This document shows, one piece after another, positions 1 to 11,000 of a stretch of 64,000 nucleotides of DNA. The translations under genes and the position numbers were made by a program. Position 1 is the first letter of the stretch, and each line of letters begins with the position of its first letter. The stretch is from contig NC_087065.1 of NCBI RefSeq assembly GCF_963678635.1, positions 58,988,754 through 59,052,753 on the forward strand, in the 5' to 3' direction. The notes below the pieces were generated by a model that saw only the letters and a program-made list of their open reading frames with translations, was not told where the DNA came from and ran no database searches. This stretch comes from Symsagittifera roscoffensis (taxonomy: Eukaryota > Xenacoelomorpha > Acoela > Convolutidae).

Positions 1-591
1 TTTTTTTAAAAAAAAATCATCCCCCCACTTGTCATAATAAGTTCTAAGTGATATATTTTGCTCCTATTAACAAATCAATTATGGCATATAAGCTTCCTTG
101 AAGCAATTTGGAACGATTTCTAAGACGGATTAAATCTCGCTTACGCGTTAATAGCGCGAAATATATCGCGCGTTAATTTTCCCAAATTGGCCAAAATGGC
201 AATCTTTAAACCCCCATAACTTTACGAAAAATGATCACAGGTAAAATATCTTTTCAAATTTAAGCTCAGGACAACAATACCTTTCGAATGATATAAAAAA
301 AATTTCGTCAATAATGGCTTGTTAAAAAGTCGAAATTTGTCTGAAGAAAAAAAAACCCACCCCGAGCACAAATATTCCGTTACTTTCGTATCGAAAGTCG
401 GAACAATAACTTAACGAAAAATGATCACAGGTGAAATATCGTTTCAAATTTAAGTTCAGGACAATAATGGCTTTCGAATGATATGAAAAAATTCCGTCAA
501 AATGGCTAGTTAAAAAGTCGAAATTTGTCTGAAGAAAAAAAACCCACACCGAGCACAAATATTCCGTTACTTTCGTATCGAAAGTCGGAAC
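1..591 (-). repeat. MITE-like repeat, left-truncated, with a tandemly duplicated end
   Basis: Reverse-orientation copy of the family seen complete at 7549-8039. It runs off the window start and ends in GTCGGAAC at 397-404. The last ~187 bp (218-404) are then repeated at 405-591, ending in a second GTCGGAAC. Shared blocks include the ATCACAGGT-AAATATC stretch, the CAAATTGGCCAAAATGG stretch and the TTTCGTATCGAAAG stretch beside the terminus. No coding capacity is evident, and the short ORFs are incidental. Confidence 0.75.
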
Positions 592-2561
592 AAAAATAAG
601 CTGGCTGCGGTGCAAGTAGCACACAAAGTTCTGGTCCTCGGTCGGTCCACTTGAGAAAAGGCGAAAACTGGCGGTGGGGGAGAAGTGAAGAAAGGCAAGA
701 AGCTACTATAAGCTTTATAAAACAGTTATCAACAGCTTAATACACGTTTTTTTGAAAAAATTACAGCTGCGCAAGTGAGTGAATGTGAAAATTTTTGCTC
801 TAAACTGGTCTGAACATCTTACGTCCGGATTTTAGTCCACTGATTTTCGACGATGGGAAAGTTTTTTTTCATCGATCGAATCTCGACTGATGATAGGGTT
901 GTAACATGGTCGAGCCTATGTTACAACCCTATGTTGGAATATCACTCGAGCCTTAGGATGCTGCGTCTTTGAGCTGATTGATTTTGCGTGAAAAGGAAAA
1001 CAAGCCTCATAACTAAGTTTCTTCATAACTAGTGGTCGGAGCAACAACCGACCATTTTTGTAACGTTTTGTTTCCTTTGCGGTATGTGTAACATAATAGT
1101 TAATTAGAGGCTCAAAATAATAGCCATGATTCACTCTTGTACTTTGAATACTAAAGCTTTTATTAGTTAGTGGTTTTTAAGCGATTTTACTCTAGCAAAA
1201 CCATTTTGACAGATAAAAGACCATTTAGCGCACTGAAGGATGTTTTTTTTAAATTAATTTTATTAAAAAAATGGTTTTGCGGCGTTCTTGTTTCAAGTTT
1301 GCTGGTTCAAACGATTTTGTTTTATTTTTTTTTTACAATTGTACGTTTTCAGTTTCTGTTGTAGTTTCACATCAAAGTGAGCCTCTAAATTAAAATGCAT
1401 TTCAAAAAGCGCCGTCCGCTTCTTGATGTCCATTTAATTAGCAATAACAATACAGTTTACTTCATACAATTGGGTTCTTCACGAAAAACTTTCTGCGTTT
1501 TCGAGCCTGAAAACTTGATCGATATTCATCTTGACAAAGAAATTGTTTACCATTTCAGCTCGATGTTTCAATTGAGCTTGGTTTTTTGTTTGAGCTGACG
1601 ACAATGTTGAAGTGGAAAATAAAATTGCATACGTCATTCATTTTCAATTCCCAGGCACTATCTGAATTGTGAGAAAAAGATGAAATAAAAAACAAAGTAA
1701 TTTCTAATTTAATGCTTTTGTGGAGTTTTATTGCAGAAAAAGACGAGACGTGGCCCGTTCAAATGTATTAATGAACCAATTGTTTCCGGTTTTAATAATT
1801 CAAATTTGAATGAATGGCATTTGATAGTTTTTGTCATAGAGATTTTCCTCGCTGTCAATTTGAGTTCTTATCATTTAAGTTCAAATTTTGCGTATTGTAT
1901 CAAGAGCTACTACTTAGGGCCAACTTAACAAAAATAACTGGTTACTGAGAAAATTGCTTCCAATGTTTGACCTTTTTCGTCTGTTTTTTTAATCGTTGAG
2001 TGAGGTTTGATTGTTTTCGGCAGTACAGTAGTTGAATTTGACTTTGAACAGCTACAGTGTAATTTTCAGCCCGTCAGTATGCGGGGCCATTTTGAACCTT
2101 TCAGAAATTATCTGCTACCTATTTTGAGCTCGTAATCGAAAGAATTTAGTATTTGGGTGTTTTTCTTTACAGAGTTAGTTACCGGAAATAGAAATTCAGA
2201 TATGCTCAAGTTCGAGCTGTATTTAAAATAATTTAACCGAGGAAAATTGTTTTAAACTTTTTCTTAAGACTTATTGAAACGAAGAGCGAAAATGAAACAC
2301 TCACAACTTTGTAAACATGTTTAAAGGTTTAATCACATAAGCAAACTCCCCTTTTCACCAAAAACAGCAAATTGAAAAAAAAAATTAAATATTTGTTTTT
2401 TTTTGATAAAATATATGTGGTCAGCAATATACAGTGCTTATTTAAATTATCCGGACAAAAAGCATAAAACTTGAAACTTAAACGAGTTTTTCTCAAATTG
2501 GGTCGAAATCAGGTGAAAACTGGCTGAAGACAAAATTTGCTTAGAATTTTAGCAGATTTAA
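592..2561. other. AT-rich intergenic DNA without a recognisable gene
   Basis: Only short AT-driven open frames of under 75 codons are present, none with recognisable protein character. It contains the strong hairpin at 893-932. Nothing else can be supported here. Confidence 0.6.
893..932. repeat. Perfect 15-bp inverted repeat (hairpin)
   Basis: The arms ATAGGGTTGTAACAT (893-907) and ATGTTACAACCCTAT (918-932) are perfectly complementary around a 10-nt spacer. No adjacent gene explains it. It could be a cruciform-forming relic of a transposon end. Confidence 0.7.
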
Positions 2562-3001
2562 TATAATGGCGGGGCGGATTTAGGGGGGGGGGGATTTAGG
2601 GGGGGACGTCTCCTTCCCTCAGGGATTCGACCCCCTGCCGACCCAAAGGGTCCCACTTTGAACTATTTTGAGATATCCATTTTTGGCTGATGGACCCTAA
2701 AATTTTTTTAAAGGCGACTTTGGTGCCAATATTTACTAACTTAAAGTGGGAGCGCGCGCCGAAAAAACGCAATTTTTTTGTCAAAATTTTCCAAAAAAGC
2801 CTTAAAACGCCTTTTTGGCTTCTTTTTTCAAATTTTTGCCTGCGATGCAAAAATTTTGGCGCCAAAACAGACTTGTTACTGCTTTGGGAAGCTCGGAAAA
2901 TCAATTCGGTCGACCTAAAAAAAACAGGTCGACAAAGTTTCAAAATTTTTTGAAAATCCGTCCCCCCTCGAGAAAACTCTAGATCCGCCCCTGTATAATG
3001 G
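2562..3001 (+). mobile_element. hAT-type MITE with 8-bp target-site duplication
   Basis: A 424-bp element (2570-2993) is flanked by identical 8-bp copies of TATAATGG (2562-2569 and 2994-3001). Its ends are inverted: the left begins CGGGGCGGATTTAG and the right ends CTAGATCCGCCCCTG. An 8-bp duplication with CAGGGGCGGAT-like termini is typical of the hAT superfamily. No transposase is encoded, so it is a non-autonomous element. Related copies lie at 3970-4113 and 14119-14509. Confidence 0.8.
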
Positions 3002-3969
3002 TATTTGTTTTGAAAAATTCGGGCAGAAAATTTTACCCCAAAAGAGATAATTTTGGCTTTTTCTATTCAATCAAAAAATATGACGAAAGTATGGGTTAAT
3101 TTCTTGGCAAAACTATATCAAAAAGATCCTCTTACATTTCCCAATAAAGTTTAAGAGTGCAATCTCCGAAATTTGACGCAAAATGCTTTAAAAAAATTTT
3201 TAAATTAAAAATAGGTATTTTATATAGTAAAAGGGACAACTTTTGCCTTTCAAACAAATGTAGTTAAGAGTATAAACAGGTCTTGGTTTTTTTCTGGAAG
3301 AAGTCGAAGTAAATTTGATCACGTTTAATTTTGAGTTTTTTGCGGTAATACTTGTGGTTTCGTTTCAAGTTCGGTGCATTTTTATTGTTAATAGGCGGCA
3401 AACTCCACTATCGAGCAGCAAAAGTGTAAAGGTCACGAGAAACATTATCGACTTCTAGTTTTGAAAGTGGAATTTAGTTGTCAGATTTCTCAGCGAAATG
3501 GAAATTTTACCTATTGATCCAGTTTTCTCAAATTGGGTTAATTTTATGAAAAAATTGTCCATAAGAAAGTAATCTAGAATTGAAATAATTTGAGTCCATC
3601 CAATTTCTTGCATTTTCTTCATCGGAAGTCAGCTTCTGTTCTGTTTTCTCGCGTTCGTTACTCGTTTTATCCAATGCTTTCGAGATTATACTCTTCATAA
3701 ATTTGTTGGGCATCGTAGGAGGTTCAGTTTATCAGGAATTGAACCCATACTTTTGTCATAATTTTGATTGACCAAAAAAGCCAAAATTGATCCCTTTTTG
3801 GGGTAAATTGTGTGCTCAAATTTTTCAAAACAAATGATATTAAATTAAGTCTGCTAAAATTTTAAGCAATTTTTGTCTTCATCAGATTCACGTAAAATCA
3901 ACACAATGTTTGAAAAACGTGTTTTCAAGTTTTATTCATTTTGTCCGAAATATTCACCAATATTCAACG
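3002..3969. other. Non-coding interval between two MITE copies
   Basis: No convincing exon was seen. Open frames are short and of AT-rich composition. If AMN1 has an upstream exon or a cis-spliced 5' UTR, this interval is where it would be sought, but no clear donor-exon pair was identified. Confidence 0.4.
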
Positions 3970-4113
3970 CGTTTTTTTGGCGCGCGCTCCCCCTCAAAAT
4001 TATTATATATTGGCGCCAAATGCGCCTTTAGAAAAATTTTAGGGTCGGTCGGCCGAAAATGGATTTCTTAAAAAGTACCAAAGGTGGGCGTCCGCCCCCC
4101 TAAATCCGCCCCA
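3970..4113 (-). mobile_element. Partial hAT-type MITE upstream of the AMN1-like gene
   Basis: This matches the left half of the MITE at 2570-2993 in inverted orientation, including the conserved GCGCGCGCTCC block and the terminal CCTAAATCCGCCCC. The other half is missing. It sits ~90 bp upstream of the AMN1-like start codon, in the presumed 5' region. Confidence 0.65.
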
Positions 4114-4179
4114 GTATATAAATCAGTTTCTTCCACTGATTTGAACTCATTTTTTTAACATTTGTGATGTCGGAGCATT

Positions 4180-4191
4180 TTATTTTTTCAG
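4180..4191 (+). promoter_or_regulatory. Splice acceptor just upstream of the AMN1-like start
   Basis: A T-rich tract ending TTTTTTCAG occurs 13 nt before the chosen ATG. The first ATG after the acceptor (4194) hits a stop after seven codons, whereas the ATG at 4205 opens the full 261-codon frame. It could receive a cis-spliced 5' UTR exon or a trans-spliced leader; the sequence does not say which. Confidence 0.55.
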
Positions 4192-4204
4192 TTATGAAGA
4201 AAAT

Positions 4205-4990
4205 ATGGCACCTATAATAGATAGCGGTCCAAGAAAGCTGTACGAGCTCTCCCTTTCAGTCGTATGCTCACATTTACCCCCTGCCGAATTGCTGCGTTCA
4301 ATTGCGAACTCAACAGTGAAATGTAGCATTCTCAACAAAACCAGCAAGCGAGGTAACTTGAACTATGTGATTCTGAAAAGTTTGCTAAACAGCAAAGTCT
4401 CGAAGCTAGAATTGAGTGATTGCCAAATTTCGGATAGAGACCTGGAACTTCTACATTTGACGCCAAATTTGCTCAAGTTGAACTTGAATAGTTTGAAAGG
4501 TTTCAGGACTGAAGTAACAGAGAAGGGTCTCGTGTCAGTGGCGAATAGTTGTCCAAACCTGAAAGAATTCGCGGTTCGCAGATGTAGTGCCATTCAAGAT
4601 CAAGGCATGCTTGAAATAGCGTCAAAATGCAAATATTTGAGCATTCTTAATTTAGCGAGTTGTACAAGTTTGACCGATTCGACCCTGCATGCGATAGCGG
4701 CTAACCTTAAACTGCTACACAGTATGGATATTTCGAGAAATGATAATTATTCGGATGCTGGTGTCATTAGGGTAGCTGAAAGTTTGAGTGAAACTTTGCA
4801 CGAAGTGTGCATCACGCGATGCACAAAATTAACTGATGATTGTATATATGCACTCACAACATTTTGCAAGAAGTTGGACATTCTGTCATTTGCCGGCTGT
4901 ATGTTAATGACTTCTCAAGCACATGAAATGATAGATGATTTCTTTTCAACCAAAAAATGCAAGCTCTTGTCTTTTACAATTGAGGCATGA
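4205..4990 (+). CDS. AMN1: AMN1-like leucine-rich-repeat protein
   Basis: An intact 261-aa single-exon gene ending in TGA. The protein is a run of cysteine-containing (CC-type) leucine-rich repeats with the recurring pattern C-x-x-[LI]-[TS]-D, for example around residues 73-78, 128-133, 153-157 and 203-211. Length and repeat order agree closely with animal AMN1 homologues (~258 aa), including the block with LNLN and KG near residues 91-98 and the C-terminal hydrophobic repeat. AMN1 is named after the yeast antagonist of the mitotic exit network; the molecular role of the animal protein is poorly defined. There is no F-box and no membrane segment. ATG 4205 is used because the ATG at 4194 is quickly terminated. 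It is the only intact, clearly cellular gene in the window. Alternative: another F-box/LRR-family member lacking the F-box. Confidence 0.85.
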   Translation: MAPIIDSGPRKLYELSLSVVCSHLPPAELLRSIANSTVKCSILNKTSKRGNLNYVILKSLLNSKVSKLELSDCQISDRDLELLHLTPNLLKLNLNSLKGFRTEVTEKGLVSVANSCPNLKEFAVRRCSAIQDQGMLEIASKCKYLSILNLASCTSLTDSTLHAIAANLKLLHSMDISRNDNYSDAGVIRVAESLSETLHEVCITRCTKLTDDCIYALTTFCKKLDILSFAGCMLMTSQAHEMIDDFFSTKKCKLLSFTIEA

Positions 4991-5134
4991 ATACTTATTT
5001 TATCACAAGATTATAATGAATTTCAAAATAGATGTTTATGTTTCTAAACTTTTCCTCTGACATTATAACACGAAAGAAGTCTTTTTAATCTATTTTTCTA
5101 TAAATGTTTTCCTACATTTTACCAATGTCATTAA

Positions 5135-5140
5135 AATAAA
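5135..5140 (+). terminator. AMN1: Candidate poly(A) signal of the AMN1-like gene
   Basis: A canonical AATAAA lies 145 bp after the stop codon, followed by T-rich sequence. It is the first perfect hexamer downstream of the gene. Confidence 0.5.
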
Positions 5141-7548
5141 GGATCAGTTTTTTCTCGACTATTTTTCCAGAAATATTTTATAGATTTTTCCTGTCATTAA
5201 AACAAAAGAAAGCAAAAGGAAACGTCGAATTGTTCTAAAAATGTGAAAAGACATGTCTGATGGCACAGCTGCTGCACAAACTTAATTTGTTATAAAAACA
5301 AATATTTTGAGTAAACCAGTTTTGCGTGCTTGAGCAAGGATAATTCCTGAATTTTTATAAATCAACAATTAGATATCTCTTTATTACTTGGTTTTCATTA
5401 GTTATTAGTGTAGAAGAATCCGTTTGTTTGTTTAGGTCAAGGAAAGATGCCCATTTATAGATGAAGCTCGTCAACATTTTGAGTCAAAGAACGATAAATT
5501 GAAAGGATGTAAGCTTGATTAAAATAAAAAAGCGTTGGTGTGTTTCGGTCAAAACAAAACGTGTTGCACATAACTCGAAAGATGACATCTGACATTGATT
5601 GAATGCGGCTGAAATAAATTACTCTATGTTAAAGACCATTTTTTGTTAAATAAAAAACAAAAAACGATGACATTTCTTTTTTTGTGAAATAAGAAGCAAA
5701 AAACGATGACATTTCTTTTTTAAAATTGTATCTCAATAAGCGTTACAAAAATCCATGTCGCCAGTTTTGAAAAATAACGATATTAGTCTTTATTTAGGCT
5801 CCTCCTTTTCTAGTTTAAGCTATAGCGTCCGCGAACTGTAAATAGTTTCAGTGTCCATTTTTGGAGATCTGTTCTATTGACCGAAAAAAATTAAAACAGT
5901 TAAGTTCGTATGAAGGATCTCAAGCTCTTTCTAGAAAAATATTAGGACTTGGGAAACAGCGCAAACAATTCGAAACTAGTCGACATGTACTATGCAAAAG
6001 TATTCTCTGTTTAATGATGCAGTTTCTTTTTTTTTTCGGCAAACTGGTCACTAAAAAGCCTCTTGCAACCAATTTCTACTGTCATTGACAAATGCTAGCT
6101 TGTGCTGTTTTTTTTCCAGTTAAATGTGCCGAACTTATGCGAAGTGTCGCATGCTTGATTTCTTTTTACATGCATGGGATGAACAGATATAAAAAACATG
6201 AATTGAGAAGTTGTAATCACATGCACTTAATTTTAAAAAATCAGGAGAATAAAGTTTTTTTTGTTCAGAATTTAGAAAGGATGGAATATTTGAGCTTTAT
6301 TTTTTCTTCAGACAAAATTCGACATCAGCACAATATTAAAAAGATTTTTTTTTACCTTTGATAATTTTTCGAGCAGTTATTGAGATTTGAAAATTGTATA
6401 TTAAGCTAATTTGGGACAATTATTAAGCGATATATTTCATTCTATTAACGCGTGAGCGGCTGAAACCCGCTCAGAATTCTTCTATTTTTATTGCAGGCAA
6501 GCTATTTGGAACTATTTATCTGTTGCTAGACGGTAACATGACTACCTGCATATCAGGGTGAAGCCCTCTGAAGGTTCTGACTGCACTTAAAGGCCAATTA
6601 GAAAAATTTTAGTAAAAAAAAACTTTTCAATTGGTTTATCGTTTTTTCAATTTTTAAATTTCATTTTTTTTCGAAAGGGAAACAATTACTCACTTAGTAT
6701 TGGTCATTTTTTTTTCAATTTTGTTAAATTTCTTTAAAAGATGACATATTCTTTCGAATTTAAGGAATGATTGGAACAATCAGGGCTTTGTCGTGATACG
6801 AGCAGTTTGTTTTCTTCAAAATCACCAAAAAAAAATCAGATTTAGGTCTGAATTATTTTTTTTCGAAGTCCATTCTGGACCACATTTACTGATGGCTCAA
6901 ACAAGTTTTTACATGGACCGAGAGCAACTGATCTAAGCTATCTCTTACAAAAAGATGAAATATTGATTTCAAGTACTTGTCAATTTTTTTGCGGCTGAAA
7001 ATGCCAGTTTCACCATGTGCAGTAAATTTTCCACAGGCGTGATTTTTCCTCGTGTAAACGGAATAAAAAAGTTGATTCATGCGATTTGAAATCTTTTCAG
7101 CAAAGTAGTCAAATTTTCTAGTGTGGAAATTTTTCGCAACTCAGTTGTTCCTTAAAGTTTTACGCCTGTCGAAAAACTCACTTAATGGTAGTGAAAACTG
7201 ACGTTTTTAGAACCAGGAAAATTTTTCAAAATAAACTTTGAATGGAGGCGTTTTTTATTGTTAAACGGTAAGTTTGCGTTTAATATTGTCCAATAATGTA
7301 GTTATCTAATTGTTTCGGCCATTGAAGTTGGGAGGGACTTTGAATTCGGTTGTGTTTTAGTTTTTCTTTTTTAACGTTGTCGATTATGCCTATTTCATTG
7401 GCTCTCTACGCATTTGTATACTTCTCGCAGCAGAACACGCGCAAAAAAAATGAAACTAAGTTGTAGGGAAAAAAATACAATTTTATGAGTATGTTCCGAA
7501 CATTATCTGCTACTTGCACAGCAACCGGCTATCAAGGTTCTTCTTTTT
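5141..7548. other. AT-rich non-coding interval
   Basis: No gene is recognisable. A 23-bp segment (AAAACGATGACATTTC core) is directly repeated at ~5657 and ~5699. Around 6361-6540 there is a weak, decayed copy of the inner part of the 7549-8039 MITE family (CTATTAACGCGTGAGCGG stretch). Two degraded hairpin modules lie at ~6541-6590 and ~6778-6812. Confidence 0.5.
6541..6812. repeat. Two degraded hairpin modules (CAGGGC...GCCCTG type)
   Basis: Around 6548-6585 the pattern is TATCAGGGTGAAGCCCT followed by TTCTGACTGC. Around 6778-6812 the inverse form CAGGGCTTTGTCGTGATACGAGCAG occurs. Both are imperfect versions of the perfect hairpin module at 8043-8070 and share its GATACGAGCAG edge. Confidence 0.5.
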
Positions 7549-8039
7549 GTTCCGACTTTCGATACAAAAGTAACGGAATATTTGTGCTCGGGGTGGGTTT
7601 TTTTTTCTTCAGACAAATTTCGACTTTTTAACTAGCTATTTTTGTCGGAATTTTTTATATCATTCAAAAGGTATTGTTGTCCTGAGCTTAAATTTGAAAA
7701 GATATTTTACCTGTGATCATTTTTCGTAAAGTTATGGGGGTTTAAAGATTACCATTTTGGCCAATTTGGGACTATTAACGCGCGATATAATTCGAGCTAT
7801 TAACGCGTAAGCGGAGAGTTAATCCATCTTAAAATCGTTCCAAATTGGTTGAAAGAAGCTTATTTGCCATAATTGATTTGTTACAAGGACCTAAATCTAT
7901 CTTTTTGTACTTTAAATGGAGTGTGGGGGGATGATTTTCATAAAAGTTTCAAATTTAAAAAAAAAATTCATATTATTTAATTACATTTAATTTTTTAATG
8001 TTATTACTGCTCCATAAAACCTTAAAAGGCGGTCGGAAC
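7549..8039 (+). mobile_element. Full-length ~491-bp MITE, GTTCCGAC/GTCGGAAC ends
   Basis: It begins GTTCCGACTTTCGATAC and ends GGTCGGAAC, giving a perfect 8-bp terminal inverted repeat. Internally it shares long blocks with 1-404 (opposite strand) and 15157-15618. These include ACGGAATATTTG, the CTGTGATCA block, CATTTTGGCCAATTT and the TACTGCTCCATAAA block near the right end. There is no ORF, and no clear target-site duplication was found. Confidence 0.75.
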
Positions 8040-8042
8040 ATT

Positions 8043-8070
8043 CAGGGCTTCGCCCTGATACGAGCAGTCT
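8043..8070. repeat. Hairpin module next to the MITE end
   Basis: CAGGGCTTCGCCCTG is a perfect 6-bp stem with a 3-nt loop, followed by ATACGAGCAGTCT. The same module in inverse order precedes the GTTCCGAC terminus near 16166-16205, and decayed versions lie at 6541-6812. The association with GTTCCGAC ends suggests it belongs to a related, longer transposon. Confidence 0.55.
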
Positions 8071-11000
8071 TGTTTCAATTTTAGTTTTAACCTGTTCGAG
8101 ACAGACTGGCATTGGACCGGACCTGCTGTTCTTCCGCGCGTGTATTCGACAATAATTAAGATGAGTGATAAGCTCGCATTTTTCATGAACATTACAGTTG
8201 ATATGGCAACATGTGAGACTTAAAGTATGAATTGAACTAGACAATAGAAACGCGCTTATTTTTGCAGTAAATACCGACAGATTAACTGAACCATGCGCGC
8301 ACCATTTTGTCTAGACATACTAGCTGATGATGAACTTTGAGTTGGGAAGCCTGGATGCTAAATATAAGTCAATAGAACGCTCTCATTTAAATATGACTGT
8401 GTATTATGATGGGTAGTATTTCAAAAAACGAATGAAAAAAGCTAAGTTGGTTTAAAAAATGAGCAAAAAAAGCAGAAAAACAAAACGCACAGTGACAGCA
8501 ACTTGTATCATATAGCTTGAAAGCTATTTCCTCTCACAATTGCTTTCAGTTTTGCGGGCGATATTTCTGATGGAATTTCGTGCGAAATCAATGATGAAAC
8601 AGGAAAACATTTTCAGAACATATTCAGACAACATTACGCAGTGGGATAAAAACTCGAACGTGCGTCATTATATGAACGATTAGCTTTTACAAGAAACATC
8701 GCGATAAGGTTAAATAGTTCTTCCAAATGAGGCCTACGAAAACTTGACAAAAAAATTGATATCACTTTTCAGGTTTTTTAGAATTAATACTTAATGTTAT
8801 CGAGTTGAAATTTGTCTATTCTCGACATTAAGTACATCAAACGTCACCAGAAACATTCAAAAATCAAAAATATGGCGACGAGTGGTTCTTTGATATGGCA
8901 ACATACCCCTTTTAATTATAACCGCTTAAAACATTTTGTATCTTTTCACACCCAAACGTGAACAGTTAGCCACATGTTTATAAATAACTTGCCAAGTCGA
9001 TTTTACGATGAAAGTCATAAACTATGCAGTAAACTGGAATCAATAGTTTTTGTTAATATCGTGTTTTGAGCATTAACCCGAAGTAAGTTTGAAGTCTTGT
9101 CAGAAGTATGTTAAGAAAAACATTTTTTGAGAATGAAAAAAATATATATTCTTTTTTAAAAAATGTTTTGTTAGGAAAGTTTCGAGGATTTTAAACCGCT
9201 TTAGGAAACATCCGATTGGTAATAAAAACATTTAAGTGAAAATTGACCTCAGAAACCTTTCACGGGCCCTGTGGGAGATCTGAAAACTAACTGCTAAAGA
9301 AGCTACCTCAACGCTAGATCAGGCGAGAAGCGCCTTAAGCGTGAAAACTAATATCAGATAAATTTACAAGAGATTGTGAAAACACTGCGGTGAAAATTTA
9401 TCGAAAGTTAAATATTGTTTTTATAAAATCAGTGGTACACTTAGTGAAGTTAAGTGAATTGATTGCAGCAGTTACGTCCAGAACAAATCGACATAATGGA
9501 CATGTGCTGCTAAGCTGATGAAATGTTAATGCATAAAGATCGGTTCTGTCTGTTTTTACGCCGTATGTTTTCACCCTACCTCGTTAAACTCCACATGATT
9601 TCATCCTAGAATGTGCTTACATCACACATTGTTTCATCGGGATTTAAGAAACTTGAACCCAACTTACTTCAAAGGAGACGCTATCTTTGATGTCAGTATG
9701 AAAAGGCTTTTCCTTTTCGGCTTTGTTGCAATTAAACTTAACATAAAAACAAGCTAACGTAAATCAATCTCGAGTTCTAGCCAAATGACCTTGCCGCTGT
9801 TTTGAAAGCAGAGTTCAGACAAGCATTCGAAAACAACAATGAAATCAAACTCAGAAATAGTTTATTCTATCTAAACCAACTCCAAAACTAACAAAAATTT
9901 TGAAGAAGACAATTGTCGAGCCAAAGCATAATCTTTTCAAATATTCACAAAAAAACAGTTAGAGATAAATTAGCTGAAGGACGAAAAAACACTATTTTTT
10001 TTGTATATACTCTTAATGTTTTTAACTTCATTGTTGAAATAGCGATTTTTTTAACGAAAATATTTCCGATAGATGCATTCAGTAGAAGTACAATTTTTTG
10101 AACCGCAGCACCTAATTATTTCCAGATACTCGGGTGCTAACCATTTGAAAATATTAGATGCCAACCTTCGAGAGCGTTCGTAGTTCGGGCGATACCCCTC
10201 ATTGCAGCATTTCGAAGTTTCCACAATGAGAGGAAAACATAATCTCTTGATTGAGGACAAGGCTTTTGATGTAGATCTTACCAAACTAGAGACAGAATTC
10301 ATCTACTATTTGACTGAACAAAACGAAAACATTTTAAAATGCAACACTCGTATGTCGTCAGTTTTAGTTGATAACCAGGCATACAGGTGCTGCGCCAGCA
10401 ATACTCACATGAATCGAAAAAGTTGCTGCAAAACTGTAAGGTTTATTTTAAAAATGCAGACAGCTAGCCAACAGTTGGATGTTTCCAAAGTTTCGATCAT
10501 ATAATGATTCTTTCATGGAAGTCGTTCCGTTCCGACTGTCATGGTTGACATACTCGGAAAAGATGACAAAAAAACAAAATAGCGGCCTTATGTGTTGTGA
10601 TAATTGACTTTTTTTGACGTTCCTACTTATTAGTTGAGTATTTTTATTGAGATTTTTTTCTAGTTGGAAGAGCATGTTTGGTCAAGATTTGCTTTATGAT
10701 GGGTTGAATTGACGCTGCTACTGCAACCGATGGTGTACAATTTTCGCTGAGATCTTTTACTGTTTTGATAATTCTTCGGGCTTTATTTTTTGCTCACAGA
10801 GATTTCGTGGTTATGGTTGTCACGTCGCTCGAGTTTTGCTCGAATTCCAGGTGTTTCTTCGTTTTTCAAAAAATATAATTCAATATCGTAGATCGCTAGG
10901 ATGGGTTTGGTTTTATTTAGGAACACTGTACCAGGAAGCAACCGATATAATTATAAAGACTAATGCTTAGAGCAATGTTAAAGTAGAAAGAAAAATGTTG

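Noticed and set aside
2596-2953. Overlapping ORFs of 87-115 codons around 2.6-2.95 kb
   Set aside because: They lie entirely inside the hAT MITE on both strands and are absent or broken in the other copies.
4205-4990. F-box protein annotation for the LRR gene
   Set aside because: No F-box is present at the N-terminus; length and repeat pattern fit AMN1 better.
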